Source: an uncultured Bacteroides sp. (GTDB lineage: Bacteria > Bacteroidota > Bacteroidia > Bacteroidales > Bacteroidaceae). From it: DNA of 64,000 nt. Positions 51,426 to 61,342 of the stretch are shown piece by piece. Below the pieces are notes generated by a model. That model saw only the letters and a list, made by a program, of their open reading frames with translations. It was not told the DNA's origin and searched no databases. The DNA is taken from assembly GCA_944321495.1 (NCBI GenBank), contig CALULP010000010.1, forward strand, positions 62,001 to 126,000, read 5' to 3'. Within the stretch, counting starts at the first letter, position 1; each line of letters begins with the position of its first letter. The translations under genes were made by a program, and so were the position numbers.

Positions 51426-52409
51426 TCAGTCAATGTACTTTTCGGTGAAGGCTTTTACCCGTGCCGTGTATTCGTCGGGGTGGTCTTTGTATGCAAGGGC
51501 ATGTGCGGAACCGGGGGCAAGCCACAGTTCCTTGGGACCGGGCTTGGCTTCGTAGAGGGGGTGCACCATCCAGGTGGGCACAAAGTCGTCATCGTCGCCG
51601 TGGATGAACAGCATGGGCAGGGTGCATTTCCTTACTTGCTCCAAGGCCGATGCCTCGCGGAAGTTCCAGCCGTACTCCCATTGTGCAAGGAGGTTGGTGG
51701 TGTGCAGCAGGGGGAACGCCGGCAGGTGGAACTGTGTTTTCAGTTCGCTTTTGAACTCGTCCCACACGCTGGTGTAGCCGCAGTCTTCCACGAAGCATTT
51801 GATGTAAGGGTGCAGGTTGGTGCCTTGTTGCACCTCGCCGGACAGCATCATGGTCGTGGCTGCGCCCATCGAGATGCCGTGCACTACCATCTGTGTGCCT
51901 CCTTGCTCGCGTCCGAACAGCTCGTCGGCGGTTTCCGTCCATTGCAGCACGTCCAGCCGGTCCAGCCATCCCATCTGTATGGCCGTTCCTTCGCTGAGGC
52001 CGTGTGCGTGGAGGTCGGGCAGCAGGATGTTGTAGCCCAGCCGGCGGCTGTACATGTAGCCGATGTGCATCATGCGTATGGCATTGTCCGTGTAGCCGTG
52101 CACGATGACCGCCGTGCGCCGGGTGGGCTGTGCGGCACGTACATAGAAGGCATGCAGTTGTTCGCCCCGGTCGTTCTCAATGTACCAGTCGCGCAGCGCC
52201 CCGTTCTGAATCAGGCTGTCCACCCACGACTCCAGTTCGGGGTATTCTTCTACCATGTAGGCGTAAGAGGCGGTAAGGTCGCGGCTGCGCGTTTTGAGCA
52301 GCTCCGGTTGCAGGGCATATCCCAGCACGTAGTAGCCTGTGCAAAGTAGCAGGGCTATGATTGCCAGGATGGCGACAAAGGAGTATTTGAGGGTCTTTTT
52401 CGTCTTCAT
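51426..52409 (-). CDS. Membrane-anchored alpha/beta hydrolase
   Basis: 327 residues from the ATG at 52409; the frame is open further upstream through aroE but without homology. A membrane helix (YSFVAILAIIALLLCTGYYVLG) is at about residues 8-30. The hydrolase shows VIVHGYTDNA near 103, the nucleophile motif HGISMGAAT near 180, Asp in FIHGDDDDFVPTWM near 270 and His in PGSAHALAYKDHP near 300. Substrate unknown. It lies 14 nt after aroE. Confidence 0.88.
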   Translation of the reverse strand: MKTKKTLKYSFVAILAIIALLLCTGYYVLGYALQPELLKTRSRDLTASYAYMVEEYPELESWVDSLIQNGALRDWYIENDRGEQLHAFYVRAAQPTRRTAVIVHGYTDNAIRMMHIGYMYSRRLGYNILLPDLHAHGLSEGTAIQMGWLDRLDVLQWTETADELFGREQGGTQMVVHGISMGAATTMMLSGEVQQGTNLHPYIKCFVEDCGYTSVWDEFKSELKTQFHLPAFPLLHTTNLLAQWEYGWNFREASALEQVRKCTLPMLFIHGDDDDFVPTWMVHPLYEAKPGPKELWLAPGSAHALAYKDHPDEYTARVKAFTEKYID

Positions 52410-52423
52410 GTGCCGGGGAGGGT

Positions 52424-53170
52424 TTATCGGTGCCAGATTTCCCATGCGGCAAAGGCTTGCAGCAACAGCATTTCCAATCCGTTCTTTACCGTGGCGCCTT
52501 GCGCGCGTCCTTTCTTCATGAACAGGGTTTCGTCCGGATTGTACAACAGGTCGTAGAGCAGGTGCTCCGGTGTCAGCAAGTCGTAGGGGATGTCGGGGCA
52601 TTCGTCTACCTTGGGGTACATGCCCACGGGGGTGCAGTTGACGATGACCTTGTATTGCCGCATCACTTCGGGCGTCAGTTCCCGGTAGGTCAGTACCTCG
52701 TCGTTCTTCTTGGTGCGCGACACGAAGGTGGCTTTTACGCCCAGGTTCTCCAACCCGCGGTGGATGGCTTTCGAGGCGCCGCCCGTGCCCAGTATCAGGG
52801 CATGGGTGTGGACGGGGGTCAGCAACGGTTCAATGGAGCGGGTAAACCCGATGATGTCCGAGTTGTAGCCCACCAGTTTGGTTTTCCCTTTGGGCTGGCG
52901 GATGATTTTGATGACGTTCACCGCGCCAATCTTGGCGGTGTCCTTGTCCAGCTCGTCCAGGTAGGGGATGACCTGTTCCTTGTAGGGGATGGTGACGTTC
53001 AGTCCGCAGAGGTTGGGGTTTTCCTCCACGACCTCCATGAACTCCTCGATGCGGGGAATCTCGAAGTTGACATACTCTGCGTCGATGTTCTCGGCCTTGA
53101 ACTTCTCGTTGAAGTAGACGATGGAGAACGAATGTTTCAGCGGGTAGCCTATTAAACCGTATTTGTCCAT
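52424..53170 (-). CDS. aroE: Shikimate dehydrogenase
   Basis: 248 residues. Shikimate site YPLKHSFS near 9-16 and NVTIPYKEQV near 58-67 with the catalytic Lys; NADP loop ILGTGGASKA near 125-134, and SRTKKND as the cofactor-phosphate basic patch. It reduces 3-dehydroshikimate in aromatic amino-acid synthesis. It is 22 nt after the ubiE/menG gene and 14 nt before the hydrolase. Confidence 0.94.
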   Translation of the reverse strand: MDKYGLIGYPLKHSFSIVYFNEKFKAENIDAEYVNFEIPRIEEFMEVVEENPNLCGLNVTIPYKEQVIPYLDELDKDTAKIGAVNVIKIIRQPKGKTKLVGYNSDIIGFTRSIEPLLTPVHTHALILGTGGASKAIHRGLENLGVKATFVSRTKKNDEVLTYRELTPEVMRQYKVIVNCTPVGMYPKVDECPDIPYDLLTPEHLLYDLLYNPDETLFMKKGRAQGATVKNGLEMLLLQAFAAWEIWHR

Positions 53171-53192
53171 AGTGTGTATGATTAAGTGTGTG

Positions 53193-53930
53193 TTATTTCG
53201 TTGCCATGTAGAGTGTGCACACGCCGAACGTCAGCCGTCGGAAGCGTACTTCCCGGAAGCCGGCACGGCGGATGCCTTCTTGCATGACCTCGCCTTGCGG
53301 GAAAGCCTGTATGCTCTGGGGCAGGTAGGTGTAGGCGCTGTTGTCGTGCGAGATGCTGCGGCCGATGACGGGCATCGCCACCCGGGAGTAGAGGGAGAAG
53401 AGTTGCTTCATGGGGAAGCGGTCGGGGGTGGACAGTTCCAGGATGACCAGGTGCCCGCCGGGGCGGAGCACGCGGCACATCTCTTGCAGGCCGCGGTCCA
53501 GGTGCTCGAAGTTGCGGATGCCGAATGCCACGGTGACGGCGTCGAACGAGGCATCGGGAAACGACAGCGCCTCGCAGTCCTCGCGGCGGAAGCGGATGCG
53601 GTCCGCCAGTCCGGCCTCGCTTGCCTTCTGCCGTCCCACCTGCATCATGCCCTCCGAGAGGTCGATGCCCGTCAGCGACCGGGGTTGCAGCAGGCGGCAG
53701 GCCAGCAGGGCAAAGTCGCCCGTGCCCGTGGCCACGTCCAGCACGTCTTGCGGGGCGAAGGGTTGCAGCCAGCGGATGGCGCGGCGGCGCCACGAGCGGT
53801 CGATGCCGAGCGACATGAGGTGGTTCAACCGGTCGTAGGCCGGGGCGATGTGGTCGAACATGCGTTCCACCTGTTCGGCTTTCCGGCCGTCCGGGCCGTA
53901 GGGCATGACTTTCTCTTGCGGGTAATCCAT
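53193..53930 (-). CDS. menG: Demethylmenaquinone methyltransferase (UbiE/MenG)
   Basis: 245 residues. The family start [25 protein letters not shown] is at 26-50; the SAM-binding motif is [11 protein letters not shown] near 64-74, followed by GIDLSEGMM, and the second family signature is [24 protein letters not shown] near 137-160. It methylates the quinone ring in the last step of menaquinone synthesis. Bacteroides use menaquinone, hence the menG name. Confidence 0.93.
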   Translation of the reverse strand: MDYPQEKVMPYGPDGRKAEQVERMFDHIAPAYDRLNHLMSLGIDRSWRRRAIRWLQPFAPQDVLDVATGTGDFALLACRLLQPRSLTGIDLSEGMMQVGRQKASEAGLADRIRFRREDCEALSFPDASFDAVTVAFGIRNFEHLDRGLQEMCRVLRPGGHLVILELSTPDRFPMKQLFSLYSRVAMPVIGRSISHDNSAYTYLPQSIQAFPQGEVMQEGIRRAGFREVRFRRLTFGVCTLYMATK

Positions 53931-54043
53931 GTTGATTGTAGTTATATATCCTTACATGCAAATGGTAACGGTTGTCTGCGGCAGGTCATGACGGCAGATT
54001 ATGCAAATCCCTGCCGGAAGACCTCGTAGGAGAGGATGAAAGA

Positions 54044-54115
54044 CCCCACGCGTGGGATATGGATGCACCCCATGCGTGGGGTATTGCAGTCATCCACGCG
54101 TGGGGGGATTCCGGA
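54044..54115. repeat. Three 24-bp tandem repeats between purC and menG
   Basis: GCGTGGG occurs at 54050, 54074 and 54098, exactly 24 bp apart, each within a CCCCACGCGTGGG-type palindrome (CACGCGTG core; the middle copy reads CATGCGTG). Nothing else is found in the 188-bp spacer. Confidence 0.8.
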
Positions 54116-54118
54116 TGC

Positions 54119-55063
54119 TTATGCGTTAAGATAATCCGTTACATTCCGTTCGATGCGGGCGGCGATGTTTTCCGTCTCTTCGCGCACAAACTTCTCGCCC
54201 GTAATGTGCTCGTACAGCTCGATGTAGCGGTTGCTGATGGCTTCCACTATCTCGTCGGTCATTTCGGGCACTTGCTGGCCCTCCTTGCCTTGGAAGCCGT
54301 TGTCCATGAGCCACTCGCGCACGAACTCCTTGCTCAGTTGCTTCTGGGGTTCGCCCTTGGCGAAGCGTTCCTCGTAGCCTTCGCTGTAGAAGTAGCGGCT
54401 GGAGTCCGGGGTGTGGATTTCGTCCATGAGGTAAATCTGGCCGTCGTGCGTGCCGAACTCGTACTTCGTGTCCACGAGGATGAGGCCGCGCTGGGCGGCG
54501 ATTTGGGTGCCGCGCTCGAACAGGCGCAGGGTGTAGTCCTCGAGCAGGGCGTACTCCTCAGGGGTGCACAGGCCGCGCTTGAGGATTTCATCGCGCGAGA
54601 TGTCGGCGTCGTGCTCGCCAATCTCAGCCTTGGTGGTGGGGGTGATGATGGGAGCCGGGAACTTCTGGTTTTCCTTCATGCCCTCGGGCAGGCGTACGCC
54701 GCAGATTTCGCGGACACCGCTCTTGTAGGCGCGCCAGGCCGAGCCGCAGAGGTAGCCGCGCACAATCATCTCGATGGGGAAGCCCTTGCACATGACTCCC
54801 ACGGTGACCATGGGGTCGGGCGTGGCGAGCTTCCAGTTGGGGCAGATGTCCGTGGTGGCGTCCAGGAACTTGGCTGCAATCTGGTTCAGCATCTGGCCCT
54901 TGAAGGGGATGCCCTTGGGAAGGATGACGTCGAATGCCGAGATGCGGTCGGTGGCGACCATGACGAGCTTCTTGCCGTCGATGTTGTAAACGTCGCGTAC
55001 TTTCCCGTGGTAGACCGTTTGCTGTCCCGGGAAGTGATAATCTGTTTGGGTTAATGCTTTCAT
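54119..55063 (-). CDS. purC: Phosphoribosylaminoimidazole-succinocarboxamide synthase
   Basis: 314 residues, the long form. Signatures: [27 protein letters not shown] near 20-46, [17 protein letters not shown] near 97-113, and [15 protein letters not shown] near 194-208 (Asp and metal-binding region). It joins aspartate to CAIR in purine synthesis. It begins 9 nt after phoH, a common order in Bacteroides. Confidence 0.96.
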   Translation of the reverse strand: MKALTQTDYHFPGQQTVYHGKVRDVYNIDGKKLVMVATDRISAFDVILPKGIPFKGQMLNQIAAKFLDATTDICPNWKLATPDPMVTVGVMCKGFPIEMIVRGYLCGSAWRAYKSGVREICGVRLPEGMKENQKFPAPIITPTTKAEIGEHDADISRDEILKRGLCTPEEYALLEDYTLRLFERGTQIAAQRGLILVDTKYEFGTHDGQIYLMDEIHTPDSSRYFYSEGYEERFAKGEPQKQLSKEFVREWLMDNGFQGKEGQQVPEMTDEIVEAISNRYIELYEHITGEKFVREETENIAARIERNVTDYLNA

Positions 55064-55072
55064 ATCGTCTTG

Positions 55073-56053
55073 TTATTTAGCTATGGTTTCTTCTTTGCCG
55101 GCGGCGGTGGCGTGCTGTTCTTTGTCGAACTTCTCATACGCCTCGACGATGCGGGTGACGAGCTTGTGGCGGACGATGTCCTTGCGGTTGAGCTCGATGA
55201 AGGCTATGCCTTTCACGCCCTTCAGGATTTTCATGGCCTGCACCAGTCCGGAGGTCTGCGAGGGAGGCAGGTCTATCTGCGTCATGTCGCCGGTGACTAT
55301 CATCTTGGTGTTCATGCCCATGCGGGTGAGGAACATCTTAATTTGGGCCGAAGTGGTGTTCTGTGCCTCGTCGAGGATGACGACGGCATCGTTCAGCGTG
55401 CGGCCGCGCATAAAGGCCAGGGGGGCTATTTGGATGACGTTCTGATCCATGTATTCCTGTAACTTGGCCGGGGGTATCATATCTTGCAGGGCGTCGTAGA
55501 GGGGTTGGAGATAGGGGTCGATTTTCTCCTTCATGTCGCCCGGCAGGAACCCAAGCTTCTCGCCGGCTTCTACGGCGGGGCGGGAGAGGATAATCCGCTT
55601 TATCTCCTTGTTCTTCAGCGCGCGCACGGCAAGGGCGATGGCCGTGTAGGTCTTGCCCGAACCTGCCGGTCCGATGGCAAAGAGCATGTCGTGCTGGCGG
55701 AAAGCTTCGACGAGGCGCAGTTGGTTGTCGCTCCGGGGGATGATGGGTTTGCCGGTGACGCTGAACACGATGACGTTGCCGTTCTTCTCCGTCTGGGGGG
55801 CATTGCCCTTGACGATGTCGAGGATGGTCTCTTCGCGCAGGGCGTTATACTCCAGGCAGTAACGCTCCATCCTTTGTATGTTTTCCTCGAAGGCGCACAT
55901 CTCTTCCTCGTCGCCCAGCACCTTGATGACGTTGCCCCTGGCCACGATGCGCAGCTTGGGGTAGAGCGCCTTGATGAGTTGCATATTGGCGTTGTTCACT
56001 CCGTAGAAGGTGACGGGGTCTACGTCTTCCAGTATGATGAGCTTTTCTATCAT
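55073..56053 (-). CDS. phoH: PhoH-family ATPase
   Basis: 326 residues from the ATG at 56053. The in-frame ATG at 56077 lies within the -7 box TACCTTTG (56073-56080, minus) and is rejected; the leader would be only about a dozen nt. Walker A is GPAGSGKTYTAIALAV near 133, Walker B VVILDEAQNTT near 232, and RPAVEAGEKLGFLPGDMKEKIDPYLQP is the family signature. PhoH proteins are cytoplasmic ATPases linked to RNA metabolism. purC follows directly. Confidence 0.94.
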   Translation of the reverse strand: MIEKLIILEDVDPVTFYGVNNANMQLIKALYPKLRIVARGNVIKVLGDEEEMCAFEENIQRMERYCLEYNALREETILDIVKGNAPQTEKNGNVIVFSVTGKPIIPRSDNQLRLVEAFRQHDMLFAIGPAGSGKTYTAIALAVRALKNKEIKRIILSRPAVEAGEKLGFLPGDMKEKIDPYLQPLYDALQDMIPPAKLQEYMDQNVIQIAPLAFMRGRTLNDAVVILDEAQNTTSAQIKMFLTRMGMNTKMIVTGDMTQIDLPPSQTSGLVQAMKILKGVKGIAFIELNRKDIVRHKLVTRIVEAYEKFDKEQHATAAGKEETIAK

Positions 56054-56181
56054 CGGTGTGTGTGCTATTTGGTGCAAAGGTAGTAAAAGGTTGTGTAATC
56101 AGTGCATCCGGCGGTGACTTTTTACGGCGGAGGCGGAAAATGGGCAGGCGTGAAGGGGCGGGTGGGGGTACTGTGGGGGCC

Positions 56182-56344
56182 TTATGCTTGCCGCAGGGTA
56201 CATTCCAGGTAATAGCCTTTTCCCCTCACGGTGACCAGGCGGTAGCGGGGAAAGTCGCGCAGCACCTTCCGTATGGTCTTGATGTGGGTATCGATTTTCT
56301 CGTTGGCGTTGTCATCGGTAGGCCAGAAGGCCTGTTTGATTTCT
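56182..56344 (-). pseudogene. 3' fragment of a winged-helix response-regulator gene
   Basis: The minus-strand frame ending at TAA 56182-56184 codes for about 53 residues that form the end of an OmpR-type DNA-binding domain: FWPTDDNANEKIDTHIK, then IRKVLRDFPRYRLVTVRGKG and YYLECTL. Just upstream the frame meets TGA, and similarity ends at about 56340. The receiver domain and the start are missing. It abuts, head to head, a thioredoxin-like fragment on the other strand. Confidence 0.7.
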
Positions 56345-56711
56345 CAAGGCGCGCGCCGTGGTGCTGGCTTTTACGGGCATAGGCTGTGGTCCTTGCTTGG
56401 CTGCCGTCCCCGTGCTGGAGTCTTTGCCCGACCGGTTCGCTCCGGGGGACTGTGAGGTGGTGTCCATAGAGTGCTGGGGGCACCGGGCGCACTCACTGCG
56501 TGTCTATGCCGAGAGGAACGGCATCACCCATCCCTTCCTGATGGGCACGGAGGATGTCGTCAACGATTACTTAGGGGGGAGGCGTGGCGTGCCGGTGTTC
56601 TTTGTGCTGGACGGGCAGCGCGTTGTGCGCCACGTGTTCATGGGCTTCGACCCGGAGGAGGGAGGCGAAAGCATATACTCCGCCGTTCGGGACGTGCTGG
56701 CGGGGAGTTAA
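56340..56711 (+). pseudogene. TlpA/thioredoxin-like protein, truncated at its 5' end
   Basis: The visible frame begins after a stop at 56337-56339 and codes for F-L-K-A-R-A-V-V-L-A-F, then the redox motif GCGPC in TGIGCGPCLAAVPVLESL, then VVSIECW, FLMGTEDVVNDYLGGRRGVPVFFVLDG and a C-terminal helix, so the thioredoxin fold is present from its first core strand on. The signal peptide and N-terminal part expected of TlpA-like proteins are absent. A GTG at 56358 could start a short cytoplasmic protein, but no promoter is seen. Most likely a broken gene. Confidence 0.6.
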
Positions 56712-57385
56712 GGGAGGAAGGTAACTTCGCAGTCCTTGGCTGCGGCATAGGTTTCCAGTAGCCCGCAGGTCATGTTGGCTGCGGCGTGCAGGCTGGCCGC
56801 GTTGTCATCATAGCCGTTGATGAGTGCCAGTATGTGGCGGGTGTTCACGTCCATTTTCGTGCGCTCATGGTCGCTGGTGGGGGTGCCGATGCCGCCCGCC
56901 AAGTCGCGCCACACGGGAAGTCCCTCGATGTTGAGTGGTCCCCGCCCGATACCCTCGAATGCTTCTCCTGCACGTCCTACGCCCAAGGTGAGGGTGTCAC
57001 CCTGAATTTTGTCTGCATCAAAGCCGCCGATACTGTAGCCCGTGCGCAGCGATACCAAGTTGATGAGGTCGACGAGCGTGTCGATGCGATACAGTTCCAA
57101 CCCGCGGAGCAGGCGACGGCGCAGGGCTTCGGCCGAGGGACGGTACCGGCTGGGGTCTTTGCCCAGACTGCGGTAAGCCTCGCGGGTGGCCTGGATGGCG
57201 GGTTGCTGCTTGATGCTGTCCGGCGTAGCGTCGGCTCTCAGCCGGCGGGTGAAGTCGGCTATCTCTTGCCAGAGGCCTTCGCTGGACGGGGTGTTCTGTA
57301 CCGCGGCGTAGATGGCTGCCACGCGGTAGTGGGGGCAGGAGGCAAGAAGCTCGGGGGAGAGGTGTAACTGGTACATGGCGGTCAT
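56708..57385 (-). CDS. B3/B4 tRNA-binding-domain protein
   Basis: 225 residues. The core [23 protein letters not shown] near 73-95 and [24 protein letters not shown] near 104-127 are typical of stand-alone B3/B4 domains related to the PheT editing domain. These may clear mischarged tRNAs or act on D-aminoacyl-tRNA. The start ATG overlaps the TGA of obgE (ATGA), so the genes are translationally coupled. Confidence 0.88.
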   Translation of the reverse strand: MTAMYQLHLSPELLASCPHYRVAAIYAAVQNTPSSEGLWQEIADFTRRLRADATPDSIKQQPAIQATREAYRSLGKDPSRYRPSAEALRRRLLRGLELYRIDTLVDLINLVSLRTGYSIGGFDADKIQGDTLTLGVGRAGEAFEGIGRGPLNIEGLPVWRDLAGGIGTPTSDHERTKMDVNTRHILALINGYDDNAASLHAAANMTCGLLETYAAAKDCEVTFLP

Positions 57386-58551
57386 TCTTCGTCCTCCCAG
57401 TCTTCTTCGTACTCGTAGCCTTCAAGGTCTTCCACGTCGTCAGGGTCGTCGTATTCCACAGACAAGTCTTCGCCCTCAAGGCGCAGTTCGTCGGGCAGGC
57501 GGGTGAGGTCCTTGGGACGGTGCGCCAGGCTCTCGATGTGGCCTTCCAGTTTGTTGCTTTCTTCGTTCAACTCTGTCCAAAGGATGTCTTTCAGCTGGTC
57601 GAGGCCGAGGCCGCTTACGGATGAGATGAATACGTGGGGCACGCCCTGGGGCAGGGTAGGCTCCAGTTGATGGATAAGTTCATCGTCGAGCATGTCGCTC
57701 TTGGTGACGGCGAGGACTCTATGCTTGTCGAGCATCTCGGGGTTGAAACTCCGCAGCTCACGGAGCAGTATGTCGTATTCCCGGGCGATATCGTCGCTGT
57801 CGGCAGGGACGGTGAAGAGGAGCAACGAGTTCCGCTCGATGTGCCTCAGGAAGCGGAGCCCGAGGCCTTTGCCCTCGCTGGCACCCTCGATGATGCCGGG
57901 GATGTCGGCCATGACGAACGACTTGTTGTCACGGTAGGGCACAATGCCCAGGCTTGGCTCCATGGTAGTGAAAGGGTAGTCGGCTATCTTCGGGCGTGCG
58001 GCCGAGACTGCGCTGAGCAGGGTGGACTTGCCCGCGTTGGGGAAGCCCACCAGTCCCACGTCGGCCAGCAGTTTCAGTTCGAGGATGACGGTCATTTCCT
58101 GCATCGGTTCGCCGGGCTGTGCAAAGCGTGGCGCCTGGCGCGTGGCGGTGCGGAAGTGCCAGTTGCCCAAGCCTCCGCGCCCGCCCTTGAGCAGGATGAC
58201 TTCCTGGCCGTGCTCGGTGACGTCGCACAGGTATTGCCCCGTCTCGGCATTGTAGGCCACTGTGCCGCAGGGCACTTCGATGACTCGGTCTTCGCCGTCC
58301 TTGCCAAAGCTGCGGTTCTTCGAGCCGCTCTCGCCGTGCCCGGCCAGGACGTGCCGTTGGTAGCGCAGGTGCAGCAGGGTCCAGTAGTTTCGGTTAGCCC
58401 GGAGGATGATATCCCCTCCTTTGCCCCCGTCGCCCCCGTCCGGCCCGCCGTGGGGCTGGTATTTGGCCCGGCGCATGTGTGTGGAGCCCCGGCCTCCCTT
58501 GCCCGAGCGGCAATAGATTTTCACGTAGTCTACAAAGTTCGAATCGGCCAT
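57382..58551 (-). CDS. obgE: Obg GTPase
   Basis: 389 residues. The N-terminal Obg fold (2-158) has the glycine-rich stretches [14 protein letters not shown] and [14 protein letters not shown]; the G domain shows G1 GFPNAGKS near 168, G3 DIPG near 215, and G4 TKSD near 285. The C-terminal 40 residues are highly acidic. It binds the 50S ribosome and couples its assembly to nutrient state. The promoter (TACCTTTG on the minus strand at 58600-58607) is divergent from that of ribE. Confidence 0.96.
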   Translation of the reverse strand: MADSNFVDYVKIYCRSGKGGRGSTHMRRAKYQPHGGPDGGDGGKGGDIILRANRNYWTLLHLRYQRHVLAGHGESGSKNRSFGKDGEDRVIEVPCGTVAYNAETGQYLCDVTEHGQEVILLKGGRGGLGNWHFRTATRQAPRFAQPGEPMQEMTVILELKLLADVGLVGFPNAGKSTLLSAVSAARPKIADYPFTTMEPSLGIVPYRDNKSFVMADIPGIIEGASEGKGLGLRFLRHIERNSLLLFTVPADSDDIAREYDILLRELRSFNPEMLDKHRVLAVTKSDMLDDELIHQLEPTLPQGVPHVFISSVSGLGLDQLKDILWTELNEESNKLEGHIESLAHRPKDLTRLPDELRLEGEDLSVEYDDPDDVEDLEGYEYEEDWEDEE

Positions 58552-58633
58552 GGTGATATTTATGTAATATGGTGTAGTTTATTCTTGGGGCAAAGGTAAC
58601 AAAATTCCGGTCTACGGTAAGTCTTTCTCCCGG

Positions 58634-58684
58634 TTTTTTATTCTGCCGATGTAAAACCTCCGGAATTTTATCTACCTTTGCGGC
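58634..58684 (+). promoter_or_regulatory. ribE promoter block, shared with the HD hydrolase gene
   Basis: TTTTTTATTCTGCCG (58634-58648), TAAAACCTCC (58652-58661) and ATTTTATCTA (58665-58674) run into the -7 box TACCTTTG (58673-58680). The blocks match 28112-28161 apart from a few bases and one gap. Confidence 0.65.
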
Positions 58685-58709
58685 AGTAATTTTAAATGCG
58701 AATAGACGT

Positions 58710-59312
58710 ATGTTTTCCGGAATTGTAGAAGAATGCGCCACGCTGGTGGCCTTGGTGAAAGAACAAGAAAATGTGCATTTCACCTTCAAATGCTCGTTTG
58801 CCGGCGAGTTGAAAATAGACCAAAGCGTTTCCCATAACGGTGTGTGCCTGACGGTTGTCAGCCTGGCAGGCGACACGTACACCGTGACTGCCATGAAAGA
58901 AACCTTGGAACGTTCCAACCTGGGGTTGCTGAAGCCCGGCGACGAGGTGAACGTAGAGCGCAGCATGTTGATGAACGGCAGGCTCGATGGCCATATCGTG
59001 CAGGGGCATGTAGACCAGACAGCCACCTGTGTGGACGTGCAGGACGCCGCAGGGAGCTATTACTTCACTTTCCGCTATGCATTTGATAAAGAAATGGCAA
59101 AGCGGGGTTATCTGACAGTCGATAAAGGCTCAGTGACGGTCAACGGGGTCAGTCTGACGGTATGCAACCCCACGGACGACACTTTCCAGGTGGCCATCAT
59201 TCCTTATACCTTTGAACATACCAATTTCCACTCCATCAAGGTTGGCACAGTGGTCAATCTGGAGTTCGACATCATAGGCAAGTATATCAGCCGCATGTTG
59301 CAATACCAATAA
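58710..59312 (+). CDS. ribE: Riboflavin synthase
   Basis: 200 residues with two lumazine-binding repeats: MFSGIVEECATL at the start with SVSHNGVCLTVV near 40, and LDGHIVQGHVDQTA near 91 with SVTVNGVSLTV near 139. It converts two 6,7-dimethyl-8-ribityllumazine molecules to riboflavin. No FMN riboswitch is visible in the short leader; instead the promoter shares a 50-bp block with the HD hydrolase gene. Confidence 0.95.
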   Translation: MFSGIVEECATLVALVKEQENVHFTFKCSFAGELKIDQSVSHNGVCLTVVSLAGDTYTVTAMKETLERSNLGLLKPGDEVNVERSMLMNGRLDGHIVQGHVDQTATCVDVQDAAGSYYFTFRYAFDKEMAKRGYLTVDKGSVTVNGVSLTVCNPTDDTFQVAIIPYTFEHTNFHSIKVGTVVNLEFDIIGKYISRMLQYQ

Positions 59313-59347
59313 AAACGCCCCCGTCGGGGAATAGCTGGGGAAGAAGC

Positions 59348-60667
59348 CTACAAGTCTTTCAGCAGCACCTGTCCGGCACTTTTGTAGTATTCTTCCTTGG
59401 CTTTCATCAGCACGTCCCATTCATCATTGAATCGGGTTTCCGTATCTACTTTGAAGTTTTCCGAGCCCCTGCTGTCCAGCCGGTCCAGCAGGACGGCCAC
59501 ATTCAGTTTCCCTATATCCATAGAGGGCTGGTACGCCATGTCCTCGCTTTTCTCGTCGCGGGCAACCTCGTGCAGCAGATTGATTTCCTGTAGTTCGTAA
59601 AGGGTCTGCTGGGTGAGCCGGATAGGAATGCGGTATTCCTCCGACAGCTCTTGGGCAGTGTAAGGCGGCTCGTTCTTTTCAAAACGTTTGGAGATGACGG
59701 ACATGATGAGGATGGCGATGAACTCCCGGTACCGATGGCTGGCATTGCGCGTGTCGGCATCGAAGCTGAACTTGCCGATGTTTTGTCCCGCATACGTCAG
59801 TTCCACCCCGAACAGGCATATCGTCCACGATATTTGCACCCACAACAAGAACAGGGGCAGGGCGGCAAAGCTGCCGTAGATGGCATTGTAGCGCGATACC
59901 CACAGCTGGCTATGGATGTATAGGAACTGGAATGCCTGGTAGGCTGTCCCCGCCAGGATGCCGGAGATAAGCGCATGTTTCAATTTGACTTTCGTGTTGG
60001 GCATGAAGATGTACAGGCCTGTGAACATGCACCAGGTCAGCACATAGGGAATCAGGTTGACCAGGAATTTCCCGATGGGCGCCAGCAAGGTGAAATCTTC
60101 CATGTGCTTGATGGTCGTGCTCATGAAGAGGGACAAACCGCCCGATACCACAATGAGCAACGGCAGCAGCAGGAGCATGGAGAAATAATCGGTAATCTTG
60201 CGGTACATGCTCCGGGCTTTCTGCACTTGCCAGATGCGGTTGAAAGTGATTTCCATGTTGTTCACCAAGTTGATAACCGACCATAGCAACATCACCAGGC
60301 CGATGCCGATGAAAACCCCGCTCTTGGTCTGCGAAAGGTATGAATTGACAAACTGGAGCAGGATTTCCGTGGTCTCGGTCTGTCCGCCCAGTCCTTTGGC
60401 CACCTGGCTTTCCATCAGGTTGTCGAAGCCGAATCCCCGTGCAATGGCAAACAGGATGGCCAGTATGGGCACAATGGCAAGCAGTGTGCTGTAGGTCAGT
60501 GCTGCCGCTTTGTTCGCCACGCGGTCTTTGCTGAAGCGGGTGATGCAAAGGTAAACGGTCTTGATGATGTTGTAGACGGAGTAGGTCGTTTTGGTGACCT
60601 CGTCTTCCGTAATGCGCCAGATGTCATAAGTCAGGAATTTCCACAGGTAGGCAATACGCTTGTTCAT
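59348..60667 (-). CDS. YihY/BrkB-family membrane protein
   Basis: 439 residues. Residues about 30-310 form the six-helix YihY domain (ANKAAALTYSTLLAIVPILAILFAIARGF; YNAIYGSFAALPLFLLWVQISWTICLFGVELTYA). Residues 320-439 are a cytoplasmic tail with a winged-helix-like stretch (YTAQELSEEYRIPIRLTQQTLYELQEINLLHEV), which is found in the long Bacteroidetes members. Earlier named RNase BN by mistake; role in the membrane unknown. The gene converges with ribE, 35 nt apart, over a weak CCCC/GGGG hairpin. Confidence 0.92.
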   Translation of the reverse strand: MNKRIAYLWKFLTYDIWRITEDEVTKTTYSVYNIIKTVYLCITRFSKDRVANKAAALTYSTLLAIVPILAILFAIARGFGFDNLMESQVAKGLGGQTETTEILLQFVNSYLSQTKSGVFIGIGLVMLLWSVINLVNNMEITFNRIWQVQKARSMYRKITDYFSMLLLLPLLIVVSGGLSLFMSTTIKHMEDFTLLAPIGKFLVNLIPYVLTWCMFTGLYIFMPNTKVKLKHALISGILAGTAYQAFQFLYIHSQLWVSRYNAIYGSFAALPLFLLWVQISWTICLFGVELTYAGQNIGKFSFDADTRNASHRYREFIAILIMSVISKRFEKNEPPYTAQELSEEYRIPIRLTQQTLYELQEINLLHEVARDEKSEDMAYQPSMDIGKLNVAVLLDRLDSRGSENFKVDTETRFNDEWDVLMKAKEEYYKSAGQVLLKDL

Positions 60668-60697
60668 GGCAAAAAAGGGAATAATGGATATTAGTGA

Positions 60698-61096
60698 AAA
60701 GCAGCCGGCCTGTAAGCCGGGTTCTGTGCCTTGCCTGCCGGCCGTAAGGACCGGCAGGCAAGGTGCCTGTCATTTATCTGAACCGCGTGTCGCCACGGCG
60801 GCTTTAGCGGTCTACCCTCCGACATGGGGCGAGCTACCCTCATAGCGCCGGTTTACATGACCTTGCAACTCCCAAGACGCACGGCTCTTGTGTCGCCACA
60901 AGACCGGTGGGCTCTTACCCCGCCTTCTCACCCTTGCCGCAAATCCCGTAAAGTGCATACGGGAATGTGGCGGTTGTTTTCTTCTGCGTTACTCTACCCT
61001 TGCGGACAGCTTTCTGTTAGGAAGTGGGATGCTCTGTGTTGCCCGGACTTTCCTCCTGCACGCGGGTGCAAGCGACAGGCCGGCCGACTGCTTTAT
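60698..61096 (-). ncRNA. rnpB: RNase P RNA
   Basis: The minus strand carries the universal class A elements: the 5' region with GAGGAAAGTCCGGGC (complement of 61041-61055), and the 3' region with ACAGAACCCGGCTTACAGG (complement of 60709-60727) that pairs with it. The -7 box TACCTTTG (61102-61109, minus) places the start near 61095, and a short T-run after the final stem (60697-60700) places the end. Length about 400 nt. It cleaves the 5' leader of pre-tRNAs. It is next to the YihY gene, on the same strand. Confidence 0.93.
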
Positions 61097-61101
61097 GCCG
61101 G

Positions 61102-61109
61102 CAAAGGTA
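61102..61109 (-). promoter_or_regulatory. -7 element of rnpB
   Basis: TACCTTTG on the minus strand, about 7 nt before the predicted 5' end of the RNA. Confidence 0.75.
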
Positions 61110-61342
61110 CGTAATATGTGCGGAATAAACTAAAGGGAAGGGGTAAAATGTGTGGATGCCAAGCGGGTTAATCCCCTGCCGTTTTCTCCTGCCTGCATTT
61201 TGCTTTTCTAATGCATCCCGCCTTCTTATGGTGCAAATGTTTTACAATGCACTTCCTGTCCATTCATTGTCCTATTTTTCCGATTTTCCTTGTCTTTTTC
61301 CTCTATGGGGCTTGTAGAGAACGAGTTACTGTGGAAAACCAT

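Noticed and set aside
56226..56492. 88-residue minus-strand frame at the broken-gene junction
   Set aside because: It is out of frame with the winged-helix fragment and antisense to the thioredoxin-like fragment.
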